Source: an uncultured Paracoccaceae bacterium (GTDB lineage Bacteria; Pseudomonadota; Alphaproteobacteria; Rhodobacterales; Rhodobacteraceae). Taken from it: 64,000 nucleotides of DNA. Below are positions 55,200 to 64,000 of the stretch, piece after piece; the stretch's first letter is position 1, and each line of letters opens with the position of its first letter. A program made the position numbers and the translations under genes. The stretch is from positions 186,001-250,000 of the forward strand of contig CANKZJ010000002.1 in NCBI GenBank assembly GCA_947488605.1, written 5' to 3'. The notes beneath the pieces were generated by a model. The model was not told where the DNA came from. It ran no database searches and saw only the letters and a list, made by a program, of their open reading frames with translations.

Positions 55200-56677
55200 A
55201 CGATCTGTTCGATGATGAACCTGCTGATAATACGCCAGAGTTTTCCGTCTCAGAGATTTCAGGTGCTGTTAAGAAAGCGATCGAGGGCGGGTTTTCGCAC
55301 GTCCGCGTGCGCGGCGAAGTCGGGCGCGTCTCGCGACCTGCGTCGGGCCACATTTACATGGACCTCAAAGACGAGCGGTCAGTCCTTGCGGGTGTGATCT
55401 GGAAAGGCCGCGCGCAAGGTCTTGCCCACCGCCCCGAAGAGGGCATGGAGGTTATCGCGACCGGAAAACTGACCACGTTCCCCGGTCAATCCAAGTATCA
55501 AATGATCATTGAGGATGTCGCACCTGCGGGTGCGGGCGCGTTGATGGCGATGCTGGAAAAGCGCAAAGCCGCCCTTGCCGCAGAGGGCCTTTTTGCGCCA
55601 GAACGCAAGAAAGAGTTACCTTATCTTCCTGAAATCATTGGCGTTGTGACGTCACCCTCTGGTGCTGTCATCCGCGATATTCTGCACCGTCTGCGCGATA
55701 GGTTCCCGCGTAAGGTGCTTGTCTGGCCGGTCGCCGTGCAAGGTGCGAAATGCGCGCCTGAGGTTGCCGCGGCCATTGCAGGTTTCAACGCTCTGACACC
55801 GGGTGGTGCGCTACCGCGGCCCGATTTGCTGATCGTTGCGCGTGGCGGTGGGTCGCTCGAAGACTTGTGGGGTTTTAACGAAGAGGCTGTCGTCCGTGCG
55901 GCGGCGGCCTCGGATATTCCGCTGATTTCTGCTGTTGGGCATGAAACGGATACGACACTGATTGATTTTGTGTCCGATATGCGGGCACCGACGCCAACGG
56001 CTGCGGCGGAGTTGGCCGTACCTGTACGTATGGAATTACTCGCTTGGACCGACCAGCAGGGCGCGCGCCTTAGCCGGACCCTCGCGACGGCGCTGTCCCA
56101 GCGACAGCAACGTGTCCGTGATCTTGGTCGTGCATTGCCGCAGGTGGACGCGTTGGTCGAAGGACCGCGACAGCGGTTGGACTTATTGGCCGAGCGGCTG
56201 CCCAATGCATTGCGACGCACAGCTGCAACCAAACGTTTACGGGTATCCGAGGCGGCATTGCGCCCCGGGATGTTGTCGCGCCGATTGGCCGAGGATAGCA
56301 GACGCGTTAACAGCCTTTCCGCACGTCTTGTGCCAGCTCTGGAGCGTCGCACACGCGAAGGCCGTGCCGCATTAAGCCAAACCAGTCGAGGTCTGCGCGC
56401 GACCCTTCTTATGGATCGTATCACGCGGCAATCAGAGCGGCTTGAGAGCGTTGTGCGGCGTCTTTCAGACAGGGCCACGCGTCAACAAACAGAACGTCGC
56501 GCCCGGTTGGACGCGCTGGACCGTTTGCGCGAAACATTAGGCTATGTTGAGACGTTGAAACGTGGCTATGCGGTTGTCCGAGGGGACGGCAATGTCGTGA
56601 CCGACAAGGTGACTGCAGAAAACGCAGCTCGTTTGGAAATCGAATTTGCGGATGGGCGTTTGACTGTCAGCAAATAG
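55196..56677 (+). CDS. xseA: Exodeoxyribonuclease VII large subunit
   Basis: 493 residues: N-terminal OB fold (VRVRGEVGRVSRPASGHIYMDLKD region), catalytic domain (GVVTSPSGAVIRDILHRL, VARGGGSLEDLWGFNEE, PLISAVGHETDTTLIDFVSD, each quoted in part) and a long helical C-terminus with repeated Arg-rich segments. Processes ssDNA with XseB, which is not in the window. Confidence 0.96.
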   Translation: MNDLFDDEPADNTPEFSVSEISGAVKKAIEGGFSHVRVRGEVGRVSRPASGHIYMDLKDERSVLAGVIWKGRAQGLAHRPEEGMEVIATGKLTTFPGQSKYQMIIEDVAPAGAGALMAMLEKRKAALAAEGLFAPERKKELPYLPEIIGVVTSPSGAVIRDILHRLRDRFPRKVLVWPVAVQGAKCAPEVAAAIAGFNALTPGGALPRPDLLIVARGGGSLEDLWGFNEEAVVRAAAASDIPLISAVGHETDTTLIDFVSDMRAPTPTAAAELAVPVRMELLAWTDQQGARLSRTLATALSQRQQRVRDLGRALPQVDALVEGPRQRLDLLAERLPNALRRTAATKRLRVSEAALRPGMLSRRLAEDSRRVNSLSARLVPALERRTREGRAALSQTSRGLRATLLMDRITRQSERLESVVRRLSDRATRQQTERRARLDALDRLRETLGYVETLKRGYAVVRGDGNVVTDKVTAENAARLEIEFADGRLTVSK

Positions 56678-56707
56678 AAGCAGGAGCGGCTTGTCTCGCC
56701 AAAGCGA

Positions 56708-57094
56708 TCATGAAGATAGGTCACTGCATATCAATGGGTCTTCGCGCCCCAAGACTTCGAAGATGATCGTGCTGAAGGGGTTCGTCGTGTAAATGCCGCG
56801 CAACCCGTCAGGGTCGTTGTACATGGTCCAACACTTGTGCTCTGGGTCGTCTTCATAGCGAAAGCAGATGTCACCTTTGCTTTCAAACCAAACACCGTAG
56901 CGGCAAATCCCGTCAAAAGTAGACCACATCACCCGGCGTCCCGGCAAGTATCGCTCTACCCCGTAAGCCGGGTTCAGTTCGGTTCGAAACGTGATGGTCT
57001 TGCCTGTTACATAGGCATCGAATTCAGCACCGGTCATGCTGTCTTCTGCGTATGCAGGGGCGGCAAGGCAAAGGCAGATAAGAAGGCTACGCAT
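56708..57094 (-). CDS. Small secreted protein, four cysteines
   Basis: 128 residues: short signal peptide 1-16 (MRSLLICLCLAAPAYA), then DSMTGAEFDAYVTGKTITF and four mature-part Cys (ICRYG, DICFRY, EHKCW, LICSD) that could form two disulfides. Start overlaps the AlkB-type gene end by 8 bases. I recall similar small Rhodobacterales periplasmic proteins; function unknown. Confidence 0.65.
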   Translation of the reverse strand: MRSLLICLCLAAPAYAEDSMTGAEFDAYVTGKTITFRTELNPAYGVERYLPGRRVMWSTFDGICRYGVWFESKGDICFRYEDDPEHKCWTMYNDPDGLRGIYTTNPFSTIIFEVLGREDPLICSDLSS

Positions 57095-58118
57095 TGCGCC
57101 ATTTCTCCACGCGGGGGTCCATGATGCGCCGCCAAAGTGGTGGGACAAGTGCAATACTTGCCATCAACGGTAATGGTCGGGGCAACATGGGCATATCATC
57201 GGTCAGTTCAAGCGAGGGATATGCGCGCGCAGGATGCGCGTGATGATCCGAGTGGCGCGTGGCGTTCAGCATCAATGCGGATGAAAACCAATGCGGGCTG
57301 TTCCAACTGTGGTGCCCGGCGACAGGTTCGGCCTTTCCGTCCCCATTGATTTGACGGGTGAGACCGTAGTGCTGCACATAGTCTGACATCAAAAGCTGTG
57401 ACTGCGCATGTGCACAAAGCCCAAGGTAGGCGATCAGCGCTTGCCACCCTCCGATCAGTGTGGCGGCAATCAGGCACAATAACGCACCACCGACATAGAC
57501 AAGGTAGGGGTTGTGCCAAGTGGAACGTTTGACTGTGCGCAGGCGGGCAGCTTCTGCTGCGAAACCTTGCCGAAAGGACCCACCCCAAGCGCGCAGGATG
57601 TAACGGTAAAGGTTTTCGCCTTTGCGCGACGTGTTTGGGTCGGCTTGCGTGCCGACATGGCGATGATGGACCAACACATGTGCGGATGTATGATGCCCGA
57701 ACAGCAACGTGATATAGCACCACATGCCCAACCGGTGCAGGCCACGCGTGCTGCGGTGGATCAATTCATGCGCATTCGCGTTGCTCACTTGCCCAAACCA
57801 AAGTCCGGCGGCAAAGAACAGTCCGGCTTTCTCTAGTGGCTCAAGATGGTCCGAGGTAAGCGCCCAAATAGTTATTGGCAACAAAGCAAAGTGCGTGATG
57901 GCGATGATCACCGGTAAACGGTCATTTCCGGCAATATCGGTTACGGTGTCGTTTTGCCCCAGGCGATCAAGCAGGGTGGTCACGGCCGTCAGGTAAAGGA
58001 CAGCGGCAAGAACGAATGCGCCACCAAAAATCGCACCGCAGACCAAGAGGGCGGCGGGCGTCAGCGTTGCTGCTGCAAAAATCTGTGAGCGGCTCATCAT
58101 GTTTCGCATCATTAACAT
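57087..58118 (-). CDS. Alkane-1-monooxygenase/fatty acid desaturase family protein
   Basis: 343 residues with five or six membrane segments and the AlkB histidine boxes: NANAHELIHRS, HVLVHHRHVG, and NATRHSDHHAHPAR (plus QHYGL), which bind the di-iron site. It would hydroxylate the terminal carbon of alkanes or fatty chains, or act on a related lipid. No rubredoxin gene is nearby. Several in-frame ATG codons at the start; 58118 with GGAAA upstream is used. Confidence 0.88.
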   Translation of the reverse strand: MLMMRNMMSRSQIFAAATLTPAALLVCGAIFGGAFVLAAVLYLTAVTTLLDRLGQNDTVTDIAGNDRLPVIIAITHFALLPITIWALTSDHLEPLEKAGLFFAAGLWFGQVSNANAHELIHRSTRGLHRLGMWCYITLLFGHHTSAHVLVHHRHVGTQADPNTSRKGENLYRYILRAWGGSFRQGFAAEAARLRTVKRSTWHNPYLVYVGGALLCLIAATLIGGWQALIAYLGLCAHAQSQLLMSDYVQHYGLTRQINGDGKAEPVAGHHSWNSPHWFSSALMLNATRHSDHHAHPARAYPSLELTDDMPMLPRPLPLMASIALVPPLWRRIMDPRVEKWRNA

Positions 58119-58151
58119 GTGTTTCCGAAGGCGTCAGTTGAAATTGCCTAC

Positions 58152-58174
58152 CCGCGCGTATTGGCCACGCGCGG
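58152..58174. promoter_or_regulatory. GC-rich 8-base inverted repeat between divergent genes
   Basis: CCGCGCGT / ACGCGCGG with spacer ATTGGCC, in the 125 bases between the AlkB-type gene and the NuoEF gene. Possible regulator site for either. Confidence 0.35.
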
Positions 58175-58243
58175 TGTCGCTTTTGCATGGTTTCACCAAG
58201 GTGAGGGCAGTATGTTGATCGAGATTGAATATGAGGGAACGCG

Positions 58244-59935
58244 ATGACTTTCGAAAATCGTGAAGGTGTCTGGAAATCCGGCAAAGGCAAAGGGCGCCAT
58301 CGCCCGAAAGGCCGTCAGCTTGAAGACACCGCTTGGGAAGAGGTTCAGGCGCTGTTGGTCGGTCGTCCGCGACGCCGGGACTTGTTGATCGAATTTCTGC
58401 ACCTCATTCAGGACAAGTATGGTTGTCTGTCGGCGGCACATCTGCGCGCTTTGGCCGAAGAAATGCGATTGAGCCAAGCAGAAGTCTATGAAGTTGCTAC
58501 ATTTTATGCGCATTTTGATGTGATCAAAGAAGGCGAAACGCCACCCCCCGCATTGACGATCCGCGTCTGCGACTCGCTCTCATGCGAATTGGCAGGTGCC
58601 CAGCAGTTGAAAGCAGCGCTTGAAGATGGACTAGATCCTGCGAAAGTCCGGGTCTTGCGGGCGCCATGCATGGGCCGGTGTGATACGGCGCCGGTGCTTG
58701 AAATTGGCCATAATCACATCGACAATGCGACGGTTGAAAAGGTGCAGGCTGCGATCAGTACAGATGACACGCACGCGCATGTGCCTGCCTATCAGGACTA
58801 TGCGGCCTATATCGCCGAAGGTGGCTATGCAGAGCTCGCGTCATTGCGTGAAGGTGGCGACTGGGAAGCCGTCCAAGAAAAAATGCTTGCCTCTGGCTTG
58901 CGCGGACTGGGTGGCGCGGGTTTTCCATCGGGCAAGAAATGGGGCTTTGTGCGGGGCAATGCGGGCCCGCGCTATTTGGCCGTAAACGGGGACGAGGGTG
59001 AGCCCGGTACTTTCAAGGACCGGTATTACCTTGAACGCACGCCGCACCTTTTCCTAGAAGGTATGTTGATCGCCGCTTGGGCCGTCGAGGCCGAGACGTG
59101 TTATGTTTACATGCGTGATGAATACCCCGCTGTCCTGGAAATTTTGGCATGTGAAATCAAAGCGTTGGAAGACGCAGGGCTTGTGCCCGCAGGATACATC
59201 GATCTGCGGCGTGGCGCGGGTGCATACATCTGCGGCGAAGAATCTGCGATGATCGAAAGCATCGAAGGCAAGCGTGGCCTTCCACGGCACCGCCCACCAT
59301 TTGTGGCTCAGGTTGGCATCTTTGATCGCCCGACTTTGGTGCATAACGTCGAAACGCTGCTTTGGGTCGCGCGGGTCTGCCGGGAGGGTCCAGAAGTTCT
59401 GAACACGACTGAAAAGAACGGGCGCATTGGCTTGCGGTCCTATTCTGTGTCCGGTCGCGTGGCAAAGCCCGGTGTGTATTTGTTGCCTGCGGGTTCAACG
59501 ATTACGGATGTCATTGCAGCCAGTGGCGGCATGGCAGTGGGCCATGTTTTCAAGGCCTATCAACCCGGTGGCCCGTCGTCTGGCATTCTGCCCGCATCCA
59601 TCAATGATGTGCCTTTGGATTTTGACACGTTGCAACCTTTGGGCACCTTTATCGGGTCCGCGGCTGTGGTTGTTCTATCGGATCATGACAAGGCCCGTGA
59701 TGCGGCGCTGAACATGTTGCGGTTCTTTGAAGATGAAAGCTGCGGGCAATGCACGCCGTGCCGTGTCGGCTGTGAAAAGGCTGTGAAACTCATGCAAGCG
59801 GACCAATGGGATCAACCCTTGCTTGAGGATTTGTGCACGGCAATGGCAGATGCATCGATTTGCGGATTGGGGCAGGCGGCACCGAACCCGATCAAACTTG
59901 TGATGCAGCATTTCAAGGACGAGGTTTCGGGCTAA
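58244..59935 (+). CDS. Fused NuoE/NuoF-type flavoprotein (formate dehydrogenase beta type)
   Basis: 563 residues. After a basic tail, a NuoE-like domain carries a [2Fe-2S] site (C109DSLSC, then C at about 143 and 147 in APCMGRC). The NuoF part has the FMN loop GLGGAGFPSGKKWG from about 222, NGDEGEPGTFKDR, an SLBB domain, and the [4Fe-4S] site CGQCTPCRVGC near 500. It should pass electrons between NAD and a partner; in relatives it serves an NAD-linked formate dehydrogenase. No catalytic alpha subunit is next to it here. Confidence 0.88.
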   Translation: MTFENREGVWKSGKGKGRHRPKGRQLEDTAWEEVQALLVGRPRRRDLLIEFLHLIQDKYGCLSAAHLRALAEEMRLSQAEVYEVATFYAHFDVIKEGETPPPALTIRVCDSLSCELAGAQQLKAALEDGLDPAKVRVLRAPCMGRCDTAPVLEIGHNHIDNATVEKVQAAISTDDTHAHVPAYQDYAAYIAEGGYAELASLREGGDWEAVQEKMLASGLRGLGGAGFPSGKKWGFVRGNAGPRYLAVNGDEGEPGTFKDRYYLERTPHLFLEGMLIAAWAVEAETCYVYMRDEYPAVLEILACEIKALEDAGLVPAGYIDLRRGAGAYICGEESAMIESIEGKRGLPRHRPPFVAQVGIFDRPTLVHNVETLLWVARVCREGPEVLNTTEKNGRIGLRSYSVSGRVAKPGVYLLPAGSTITDVIAASGGMAVGHVFKAYQPGGPSSGILPASINDVPLDFDTLQPLGTFIGSAAVVVLSDHDKARDAALNMLRFFEDESCGQCTPCRVGCEKAVKLMQADQWDQPLLEDLCTAMADASICGLGQAAPNPIKLVMQHFKDEVSG

Positions 59936-60005
59936 CGCGTCTTGTGCCTTTCCAAACCGATCGATCATGATTAGGTGGAATGAAAGGCTTGCGTGGTTGA
60001 TCTGA

Positions 60006-61280
<1,275 letters not shown>

Positions 61281-61290
61281 TCGCGCTGCG

Positions 61291-62217
61291 GTGCCGGGTA
61301 GTCATGTGAATGACTTAGGTGCTTGGCTTGTCTCGATCTCCGGAACGCCAGAAGGTGCGCGGCTGGCGACGATCCTTGCACTTGTTTCTGCATTGGCGCA
61401 CGCCGTTTTTGGCGCCATGCAAAAGGGCCGATATGACCCTTGGCTGACGCGCGGTGCAATTGACGCGTGGCTTTTCGTGTTATCAGCGCCAATCGCCCTT
61501 TTTGTCGTGCCTTGGCCCAACTTGACGACGGCGCTCATACTGATTGGCGCGATCGTCGTGCATTTTGCCTATAAAGTGACCATGGCGCTTGCCTATGAAC
61601 GCGCCGCCTATACGGTCGTTTATCCCGTGGTTCGTGGCACTGGACCTTTGGTAACAGTTATCGCCGCATCGATTTTCTTTGGCGAACATTTTACCTTGAT
61701 CCAATGGATCGGTGTTGCGTGTCTATCGGGTGGAATTTTGTTGCTTGCCGCGCGCAATATCTTGGAAGAGGTGATCGACCCTCGCACGCTGAAGATTGGT
61801 TTGCTTTGGGCAACGATTGGCGGGGTTCTTGTTGCGATTTACACGACTTATGATGCTTTTGGCATCCGCCAAACACCGGATCCGTTTACATTTATTGCCT
61901 GGTTCTTCTTTGTGACGGCTATTGATTTTCCATTGCTGGCGACATGGCATTACCGTCGTCTGAAAGAGCAACCTGTTTTGGGACCGCTGGTTTGGCGGGG
62001 CTTCATGGGTGCATTGATGGCTTGGGTCAGCTTTGGTGGAATTTTGATGGCAACACGTTTGGATAAAGTGGGCGAAGCGGCCGTGTTGCGTGAGACGTCA
62101 ATTGTGTTCGCGGCGTTTATTGGCTGGTTTATTTTAGGTGAAAAAGTGGGACCACGCCGCTTATTTCTCATGACTTTGGTTGCACTTGGTGCCGTCATCG
62201 TTGAAATGGGAGGCTAG
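61291..62217 (+). CDS. EamA-family transporter
   Basis: 308 residues with ten membrane segments and duplicated EamA halves; FAYKVTMALAYERAAYTVVYPVV and LVTVIAASIFFGEHFT are typical, as is FIGWFILGEKVGPRR in the second half. Substrate unknown. GTG start at 61291 or 61306. ftsY ends 10 bases upstream and yciB starts 10 bases downstream. Confidence 0.85.
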   Translation: MPGSHVNDLGAWLVSISGTPEGARLATILALVSALAHAVFGAMQKGRYDPWLTRGAIDAWLFVLSAPIALFVVPWPNLTTALILIGAIVVHFAYKVTMALAYERAAYTVVYPVVRGTGPLVTVIAASIFFGEHFTLIQWIGVACLSGGILLLAARNILEEVIDPRTLKIGLLWATIGGVLVAIYTTYDAFGIRQTPDPFTFIAWFFFVTAIDFPLLATWHYRRLKEQPVLGPLVWRGFMGALMAWVSFGGILMATRLDKVGEAAVLRETSIVFAAFIGWFILGEKVGPRRLFLMTLVALGAVIVEMGG

Positions 62218-62227
62218 GAGAGCACGC

Positions 62228-62839
62228 ATGGCAAGCAAGACGATCAATCCAATTCTAAAGCAGGTTCTGGAGTTGGGGCCCACGGTGGCATTCTTTATCC
62301 TCTATCTGCGGATCAGGGATGAAACATTTACCCTTGGTGGAACCGAATACACTGGTTTCATTGTCGCCGCGCTGGTGTTCGTTCCAATCCTATTGGTCGC
62401 GATGGGTATTCTTTGGATGCTCACGGGTAAGCTGAGCCGAATGCAGGTTTTTACCGCATTCATGGTGATCTTTTTTGGTGGGCTGACGGCCTATTTCAAC
62501 GATGAGCGGTTCTTCAAGATGAAAACAACCATTGTTTACGGCGTCATGGCGGGTCTTTTGGGTATCGGCCTTTTGCGTGGGCAAAGCTATCTGAAGTACG
62601 TCATGGAAGAATTCTTGCCGATGGAGCATGAGGGTTGGATGATTTTCACGCGCCGCATTTGCTATATGTTTGCGGCACTTGCGGTTGCCAATGAAATCAT
62701 ATGGCGGACGCAATCAACCGACCTCTGGGTCAAGATTGAGACGTTTGCGTTTCCCGCGGTTTTATTCATCTTCCTTTGGGTGCAGATCATTGGCTTGCAA
62801 AGGTTCTTGATCGAAGAGCCGGAAACGCCGAAAGACTAA
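62228..62839 (+). CDS. yciB: Inner membrane-spanning protein YciB
   Basis: 203 residues, five membrane segments: ELGPTVAFFILYLR, GGLTAYFNDERFFKMKTTIVYG and LRICYMFAALAVANEIIWRTQS-type blocks (here RRICYMF) identify YciB/IspZ, which helps cell-envelope synthesis and division. AGGAG lies before ATG 62228. Its stop shares CTAA with the convergent PilZ gene. ftsY-EamA-yciB is a single unit. Confidence 0.93.
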   Translation: MASKTINPILKQVLELGPTVAFFILYLRIRDETFTLGGTEYTGFIVAALVFVPILLVAMGILWMLTGKLSRMQVFTAFMVIFFGGLTAYFNDERFFKMKTTIVYGVMAGLLGIGLLRGQSYLKYVMEEFLPMEHEGWMIFTRRICYMFAALAVANEIIWRTQSTDLWVKIETFAFPAVLFIFLWVQIIGLQRFLIEEPETPKD

Positions 62840-63177
62840 CGCATTTCGGCGTAGGCGAATCCAACGGAGCCGTGTTGCGGTCCACCGCGACCGTCTGGGC
62901 GGTAGCGCAGGGTATCAACCTGCAGATCGGTGATTTTCGGACGAAACGTGATGCCAGCCGTATTATTGGAAACCCAGCATACGATTGCTTCGATGCGGTT
63001 TGACAAGACATCAAGCTGAAGCTTTTCGCCACGTGTCAGATGCCGAAACCCTGAAATACGGGCACCATCTGTATTTACGTCAAGCAACTGAACTTTTTGC
63101 AAGCCAGTTGCCGAACCCAAAGTTGTCGGAAATTCTGTTTGATAGCGATGCGGACGATACTGCATAGCGAACCTCAT
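62836..63177 (-). CDS. PilZ-like domain protein
   Basis: 113 residues. A basic start (RFAMQYRPHRYQT) and LLDVNTDGARISGFRHLTRGEKL resemble PilZ, with DVNTDGA in place of the usual D/N-x-S-x-x-G and an R-x-x-R instead of R-x-x-x-R, so c-di-GMP binding is uncertain. Start 63177 or 63165. Confidence 0.62.
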   Translation of the reverse strand: MRFAMQYRPHRYQTEFPTTLGSATGLQKVQLLDVNTDGARISGFRHLTRGEKLQLDVLSNRIEAIVCWVSNNTAGITFRPKITDLQVDTLRYRPDGRGGPQHGSVGFAYAEMR

Positions 63178-63223
63178 TCGTTGCTGAATGAAATGATGCT
63201 ACGACGCCTAAGATAACAATTGA

Positions 63224-63931
63224 TTACGATTTTCTCTCAAAAAGAACACTTTGTGCGGCACTGTCTTTGCGAAAGTCGCCACGCTTTTCTGCGGCCACAG
63301 CCCTGCCGCGCTGCACCCCGGGACGGGCTGTCATGACCTTTAGCCAGCGCGCCAAATGGGGCTTGTCGTCAAGTGTTTGTTGCTGTCCTTCCCAAAGCGA
63401 GGCCCAACCCCAGATTGACATATCTGCAATCGAGTAAAAGTCACCAGCCACAAATTCATGCAGCGCCAGTTGCCTGTCCAAGACGCCATAAAGTCGTGCT
63501 GTTTCATTGCGATAACGGTCTTTTGCATATGGCAGATCATTGGGGGGATCCATCGCCGGCGCATACTTTAGAAAGTGATGCGCTTGCCCGGCCATCGGAC
63601 CCAGACCGCCCATTTGCCACATCAACCATTGGTCAACGCTGATCTGGTCGCGCCTGGTCTCGCCATAAAACTTGCCAGTTTTGCGTGCCAGATATTGCAG
63701 GATCGCACCGGACTCAAAAATCGAAATTGGGGCACCGTCTGGCCCATCATGATCAACGATTGCCGGCATGCGATTGTTCGGAGAAATTTCCAAGAACGCA
63801 GGCTTGAATTGATCTCCTGCGCCAATGTCGACTAGATGAAGGGTGTACGGCAGCGCCATTTCCTCAAGCGCGATTGTCGCTTTCCATCCGTTCGGCGTCG
63901 GCCAGAAATACAGATCAATGGGCTTTGGCAT
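63224..63931 (-). CDS. Glutathione S-transferase (YfcG/Ure2p-like)
   Basis: 235 residues: thioredoxin-fold N-terminus (LYFWPTPNGWKATIALEE with the catalytic-site Asn region), SPNNRMPAIVDHDG, ISIFESGAILQYLA, and an all-helical C-terminus (WLMWQMGGLGPMAGQAHHF). AAAAGGA precedes ATG 63931. A disulfide-bond reductase-type GST is likely. Confidence 0.92.
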   Translation of the reverse strand: MPKPIDLYFWPTPNGWKATIALEEMALPYTLHLVDIGAGDQFKPAFLEISPNNRMPAIVDHDGPDGAPISIFESGAILQYLARKTGKFYGETRRDQISVDQWLMWQMGGLGPMAGQAHHFLKYAPAMDPPNDLPYAKDRYRNETARLYGVLDRQLALHEFVAGDFYSIADMSIWGWASLWEGQQQTLDDKPHLARWLKVMTARPGVQRGRAVAAEKRGDFRKDSAAQSVLFERKS

Positions 63932-64000
63932 GATGGGGTCCTTTTGCTGTGGTTTGCGCAGAATGACAGCCCCGCGCAAAAGAACAAGTAGGCCAATGCG

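Overview
The window reads as a chromosomal segment of a marine-type alphaproteobacterium, most likely Rhodobacteraceae (Roseobacter group). The reasons are gene content and order remembered from that group (dnaG-rpoD, nrdR-ribD, ribE...ribH-nusB, Suv3-type helicase with an S4 protein, fdxA and carD, rluD-rpoH, ftsY-EamA-yciB), small families typical of the group (DUF2842, DUF6524, DUF6324, HlyU-like), and a tRNA-His without G-1. Genus cannot be fixed from the sequence alone. Coding density is very high; apart from one stretch around 31.3-31.9 kb nearly everything is gene.

Layout. 1-5.5 kb: a polar amino-acid-type ABC transporter (ATPase, periplasmic binding protein, two permeases) running into a glutamine-synthetase-family ligase cut by the window edge; a DadA-like FAD oxidoreductase on the opposite strand splits the transporter. 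5.5-12.7 kb: PhnD-like protein, TerB protein, rlmJ, MipA/OmpV protein, pyrG, secG, DUF6524, purA, DUF2842. 12.8-20.8 kb: a large acidic protein of unknown function, thiN, an EamA transporter, dnaG, rpoD and a HlyU-like protein. 20.9-30.4 kb: small secreted protein, yjbQ, nrdR, and the riboflavin genes ribD, ribE, ribB(X), ribH with nusB, interrupted on the other strand by kpsC-kpsS. 30.4-34.6 kb: small membrane and secreted proteins, a 48-residue membrane ORF, an ArsR/SRPBCC pair with a clear double operator, mmcB, VOC, DUF6324, GNAT and tRNA-His. 34.7-45.8 kb: rluD, rpoH with a heat-shock-type promoter, an oxidoreductase, pepF, an ATP-dependent DNA ligase with its exonuclease, ilvA, a hydrolase and an SCP2 protein. 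45.8-53.1 kb: TPR protein, Suv3-like helicase, S4 protein, an ArsR-permease pair and a DUF533 protein, fdxA, carD. 53.2-64 kb: purD, xseA, an AlkB-type monooxygenase, a fused NuoE/NuoF protein, ftsY, EamA, yciB, PilZ and GST.

Functionally most of the window is core housekeeping: nucleotide synthesis (pyrG, purA, purD), replication and transcription factors (dnaG, rpoD, rpoH, carD, nusB, nrdR), rRNA modification (rlmJ, rluD), secretion and membrane targeting (secG, ftsY) and cofactors (riboflavin, thiamine). Accessory flavour comes from the split transporter cassette, kpsCS, the ArsR units, the ligase/exonuclease pair and the NuoEF fusion without an adjacent catalytic subunit.

No CRISPR array, prophage, insertion sequence or integrase was seen, and I found no convincing previously undescribed multi-gene system. 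The most checkable oddities are the tandem ArsR operators, the long inverted repeat before the ArsR-permease unit, the in-frame hexanucleotide repeat in ftsY, the RibB protein with a degenerate GTP cyclohydrolase II half, the unannotated-size membrane ORF at 31.5 kb, and the habit of convergent genes sharing their stop codons.
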